DNA from: Chitinophagales bacterium
GTDB lineage: Bacteria > Bacteroidota > Bacteroidia > Chitinophagales > UBA2359
DNA: 7,803 bases
Reading direction: 5' to 3'
Assembly (NCBI GenBank): GCA_020631035.1
Contig: JAHDIA010000095.1
Coordinates: 1-7,803 of the forward strand
Part shown: piece after piece, positions 5,528 through 7,803 of the stretch
Layout of the letters: every line of letters starts with the position of its first letter
How positions within the stretch are numbered: the stretch's first letter is position 1
Notes under the pieces: generated by a model
Told to the model about the DNA's origin: nothing
What the model saw: the letters and a program-made list of their open reading frames with translations, nothing else
Databases searched by the model: none
Position numbers and translations under genes: made by a program

Positions 5528-5548
5528 GGGCAGGCATAAAACCTGCCC
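5528..5548. repeat. GGGCAGG...CCTGCCC hairpin
   Basis: GGGCAGG (5528-5534) pairs perfectly with CCTGCCC (5542-5548) around a 7-nt loop and is followed by CTACAA. There is no U-tract on either strand, so it is not a typical terminator for the converging or flanking genes. It belongs to the same palindrome type as 5585-5606 and 1113-1135. Confidence 0.75.
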
Positions 5549-5584
5549 CTACAATACACCCATTTTGTTTTGCGTTTTGTGTTT

Positions 5585-5606
5585 GGGCAGACACATAGGT
5601 CAGCCC
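5585..5606. repeat. GGGCAGAC...GGTCAGCCC imperfect hairpin
   Basis: GGGC and GCCC pair at the base, an A-A mismatch follows, then GAC pairs with GTC/GGTC above it around an ACATAG-type loop. The copy ends in CTACAA, as its neighbour at 5528 does. It begins 18 bases beyond the stop of the alkyltransferase-like gene, but no U-tract follows on the minus strand. Confidence 0.6.
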
Positions 5607-5624
5607 CTACAAATATGGTGGGGA

Positions 5625-5966
5625 TTATAATTCGGTATTGGGGTCCCAATATACTTCTTTGAAATTTTGAACCTGGTCCTCTTTGACTTCTATGCCTTCG
5701 TTTTCCAATAATTGTTGCATTAGGGTGGTTTCACCAAAATGGAATTTTCCCGTCAATACCCCATTTCGGTTGACGACTCGGTGGGCAGGGACAGGATTTT
5801 CCATACTAAACGAATTGTTCATTGCCCAACCGACCATACGGGCGGAACGGGCGGCTCCTAAATAACGGGCAATTGCGCCATAGGAGGTCACTCGACCTTC
5901 AGGAATGAGGCGACAGACTTCGTATACTCGTTCAAAAAAATTTTCGTTTTCTTTTTTCTTTGCCAT
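5625..5966 (-). CDS. Alkyltransferase-like (ATL) DNA-repair protein, MGMT DNA-binding domain
   Basis: A 113-residue protein made of the DNA-binding domain of O6-alkylguanine-DNA alkyltransferases. Family landmarks are in order: IPEGRVTSYGAIARYLG (21-37) with the conserved tyrosine (Y29) of the helix-turn-helix, SARMVGWAM (41-49) with the arginine finger R43, and NPVPAHRVVNRNGVL (57-71). In true alkyltransferases this last motif is PCHR and the cysteine accepts the alkyl group. Here it is PAHR (A61), so the protein cannot repair directly. ATL proteins instead bind alkylated guanine and pass the lesion to nucleotide excision repair. Start chosen at ATG 5966, since MAKKKENENFFERVYEV is a normal N-terminus; the frame's earlier ATG at 6050 would add 28 atypical residues. 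No Shine-Dalgarno sequence is seen. Confidence 0.93.
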   Translation of the reverse strand: MAKKKENENFFERVYEVCRLIPEGRVTSYGAIARYLGAARSARMVGWAMNNSFSMENPVPAHRVVNRNGVLTGKFHFGETTLMQQLLENEGIEVKEDQVQNFKEVYWDPNTEL

Positions 5967-6169
5967 TGAAGGTGGTTTTTTGAGATAGATTGTTTGGTAA
6001 AGCGTGGCGTATGGGGAAGGATAAGTGTGCTGGTGTAACTGAGCATGCAAGGATACCAGGCTGAACAGGACTGAAATGGGGAGAGTCGCCCAAAAAAATC
6101 CTCCATATTTTTACAACAGATAATGTATCATAGTAATTTTTTATTGTTTTATCATTGCCAAATATACAA

Positions 6170-6177
6170 TACCTTTG
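6170..6177 (+). promoter_or_regulatory. Candidate -7 box for the ABC transporter gene
   Basis: TACCTTTG matches TAnnTTTG exactly and would start an mRNA with a leader of roughly 25 bases. A second match, TATCTTTG at 6189-6196, lies nearer the ATG. Neither has a clean TTG box 19-21 bases upstream, so the choice between them is open. The rest of the 242-bp divergent gap shows nothing else I can name. Confidence 0.35.
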
Positions 6178-6208
6178 GTATTGAGGCGTATCTTTGATAT
6201 ATAAACCT

Positions 6209-7803
6209 ATGAAAAGCTTTTTGCACATAATCGCTCTCATTCGCAATTATCCTTGGTATACCCTTGGGAATTTGCTGTTCAATTTGATAGCGGTGATATT
6301 CTCCTTGGTTTCTCTTACCATGGTTGCGCCCTTTCTCGGTATCTTGTTTGATAAAATAGATGCCGTACAAACAGCCCCTGAGTTGAGCTTTAATGTAGAA
6401 AGCATCATTCAATACTTCAATTATCGTTTGAGTAGTATCATTGAGGCAAATGGGAAATTGTCGGGTTTGCTGTTTATTTGCTTTTTGGTAGCGGGAGTGT
6501 TTTTGGTCAAGAATCTATTTCGGTATTTGGCATTGTATGTATTGGCTCCCATTCGGAATGGAGTGGTCAAAGATTTGCGGACGGAGGTGTATCAAAAGGT
6601 GTTGAATTTGCCCATTGGCTATTTTAATGAAAAGAGAAAGGGGGATTTATTGGCTCGTACTTCTGTGGATATGGTGGAGGTCGAGTGGGGGGTGATGAGT
6701 GTGCTAGAAATCTTTTTTAAAGAACCCTTGACCATCTTTTTGTATATGGGAGCCTTGTTGTACATCAGTCCAAGAATGACTTTGGTGGTGCTCATTATTT
6801 TGCCCATTGCTGGGATATTGATTGGTAGCATTGGAAAAAGCCTCAAAAAAGCCTCGATTAAGGCACAAGAAAAGCAAAGTGATTTACTGTCGATATTGGA
6901 AGAAACCATAGGAGGATTGCGGATTATAAAAGCTTTTACTGCGGAGGAAAAGCAGTTGCAGCATTTTGAAGAGGAAAATAGTACCCACCGTCATTTGATG
7001 AACAATGTGTTGTATCGTCGAGATTTGGCTTCGCCTTTGACAGAGACATTGGCGATTATAGCAGTGGTGATAGTCTTGTTTATAGGAGGACGTATTGTTT
7101 TAGGGGGAGAACAGCAGTTGTCGGCTGAGTCTTTTATCACCTTTATGTTGATTTTTTCACAGATTATTCCCCCTGCCAAGGCGTTTACGACGGCTTATTA
7201 TCGGATTGTAAAGGGAATAGCCTCATTGGAAAGGATAGAAGAAATATTGGATGCACCTCAAAACATACAAAATGTGTCAGATGCCCTTGTTAAGAATGAT
7301 TTTAAGCAAGATATAGTGTATCAAAATGTGTCTTTTGCCTACAAGGACCAAACAGAGCAGATGCCTGTATTGCGCAACATCAATGCAAGGATAGAAAAGG
7401 GGAAAACCATTGCTTTGGTTGGGCCATCGGGAGCAGGAAAGTCTACCTTTGTAGATTTGTTGCCCCGCTTTTTTGATGTAGATGAGGGAGCGATATTGAT
7501 AGATGGGGTAGACATTAGAGATATAGACTTGAGTGCCTTGCGTTCATTGATGGGAAATGTCACCCAAGAGGCAATATTGTTCAATGATACGGTGTTTAAC
7601 AACATAGCTTTGAGCAAAAAGGACGCGACAGAGGAAGAAGTGATACAGGCAGCGAAGATTGCCAATGCCCACGAATTTATCAGTAAATTGGACAAGGGAT
7701 ACCAGACCAAAATAGGCGATAGAGGCAACAAATTAAGTGGAGGGGAGAAACAACGCTTGACCATTGCTAGGGCGGTCCTCAAGAACCCCCCCATTTTGAT
7801 TTT
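6209..7803 (+). CDS. MsbA-type ABC exporter, fused permease and ATPase (3' end cut off)
   Basis: A half-transporter with an N-terminal six-helix exporter domain and a C-terminal ATPase, working as an inner-membrane homodimer or heterodimer. 531 complete codons are present. Hydrophobic segments lie at about 15-40, 84-108, 174-189, 193-212, 281-300 and 313-332. The ATPase shows Walker A GPSGAGKS (405-412), the Q-loop glutamine Q453 in NVTQEAILF and the signature LSGGEKQR (509-516). The window ends at ILI, just before the expected Walker B DEATS and the H-loop, so about 70-80 residues are missing. There is no N-terminal C39 peptidase domain. The family exports lipid A precursors, lipids, drugs or peptides; the substrate cannot be told from this sequence. 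It is divergent from the alkyltransferase-like gene. The ATG at 6209 begins MKSFLHIIALIRNYPW, normal for the family. Confidence 0.95.
   Translation, partial: MKSFLHIIALIRNYPWYTLGNLLFNLIAVIFSLVSLTMVAPFLGILFDKIDAVQTAPELSFNVESIIQYFNYRLSSIIEANGKLSGLLFICFLVAGVFLVKNLFRYLALYVLAPIRNGVVKDLRTEVYQKVLNLPIGYFNEKRKGDLLARTSVDMVEVEWGVMSVLEIFFKEPLTIFLYMGALLYISPRMTLVVLIILPIAGILIGSIGKSLKKASIKAQEKQSDLLSILEETIGGLRIIKAFTAEEKQLQHFEEENSTHRHLMNNVLYRRDLASPLTETLAIIAVVIVLFIGGRIVLGGEQQLSAESFITFMLIFSQIIPPAKAFTTAYYRIVKGIASLERIEEILDAPQNIQNVSDALVKNDFKQDIVYQNVSFAYKDQTEQMPVLRNINARIEKGKTIALVGPSGAGKSTFVDLLPRFFDVDEGAILIDGVDIRDIDLSALRSLMGNVTQEAILFNDTVFNNIALSKKDATEEEVIQAAKIANAHEFISKLDKGYQTKIGDRGNKLSGGEKQRLTIARAVLKNPPILI

Noticed and set aside
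5400..5630. A 76-codon plus-strand protein gene
   Set aside because: It is produced by translating the tandem and hairpin repeats; the repeated LPCGLCRC-like residues only reflect the 37-nt unit.
7339..7794. A minus-strand protein gene of 151 codons
   Set aside because: It is antisense to the conserved ATPase domain of the ABC transporter, whose motifs settle the coding strand.
6209..7803. Dedicated C39 peptidase exporter for the GG-leader peptide
   Set aside because: The transporter begins directly with membrane helices and has no N-terminal cysteine peptidase domain; it is also on the other strand, beyond a repeat cluster.

Overview
The window looks like chromosomal DNA of a Bacteroidota bacterium, probably a Saprospiria- or Cytophagia-type environmental lineage. 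The evidence is low GC, lack of Shine-Dalgarno sequences, promoter-like TAnnTTTG boxes, a GG-leader peptide of the kind common in this phylum, and clusters of GTAG...CTAC and GGGC...GCCC palindromes. The lineage is an inference; no rRNA or other marker gene is present.

Layout from left to right. Positions 1-1305 hold a tyrosine recombinase gene on the minus strand. Its 3' side carries a perfect 33-bp palindrome and its 5' side a GC-rich non-coding repeat of about 250 bp. A diverged end of the same repeat, in opposite orientation, lies at 1-62, so the recombinase sits between inverted repeat ends. Its open frame begins at a TTG, but a better N-terminus lies upstream across a run of nine A residues that puts the nearest ATG out of frame.

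Positions 1318-5156 hold five minus-strand genes. The first in transcription order encodes an arginyl-tRNA-protein-transferase-like enzyme of the GNAT fold. Next is a 61-residue peptide with a lysine-rich double-glycine leader and a core in which a nine-residue motif occurs twice; it appears to have its own promoter and is followed by a strong intrinsic terminator. A second promoter then precedes three tightly packed genes: a 367-residue unknown protein, a 320-residue protein with a C-terminal GNAT domain, and a roughly 227-residue unknown protein. The first two overlap by ATGA and the last two by about 11 bases. No recognised peptide-modifying enzyme or C39-type exporter is in view, so the peptide is an orphan within this window.

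Positions 5157-5624 contain no gene. They hold a dense cluster of palindromic repeats: one long hairpin flanked by near-identical 12-bp direct repeats, a 37-nt hairpin unit repeated three times in tandem, and two GGGC...GCCC hairpins. The same two palindrome types occur inside the repeat near the recombinase.

Positions 5625-5966 encode an alkyltransferase-like DNA-repair protein with alanine in place of the acceptor cysteine. Divergently, a plus-strand gene from 6209 encodes an MsbA-type ABC exporter half-transporter, cut off by the window end just before Walker B.
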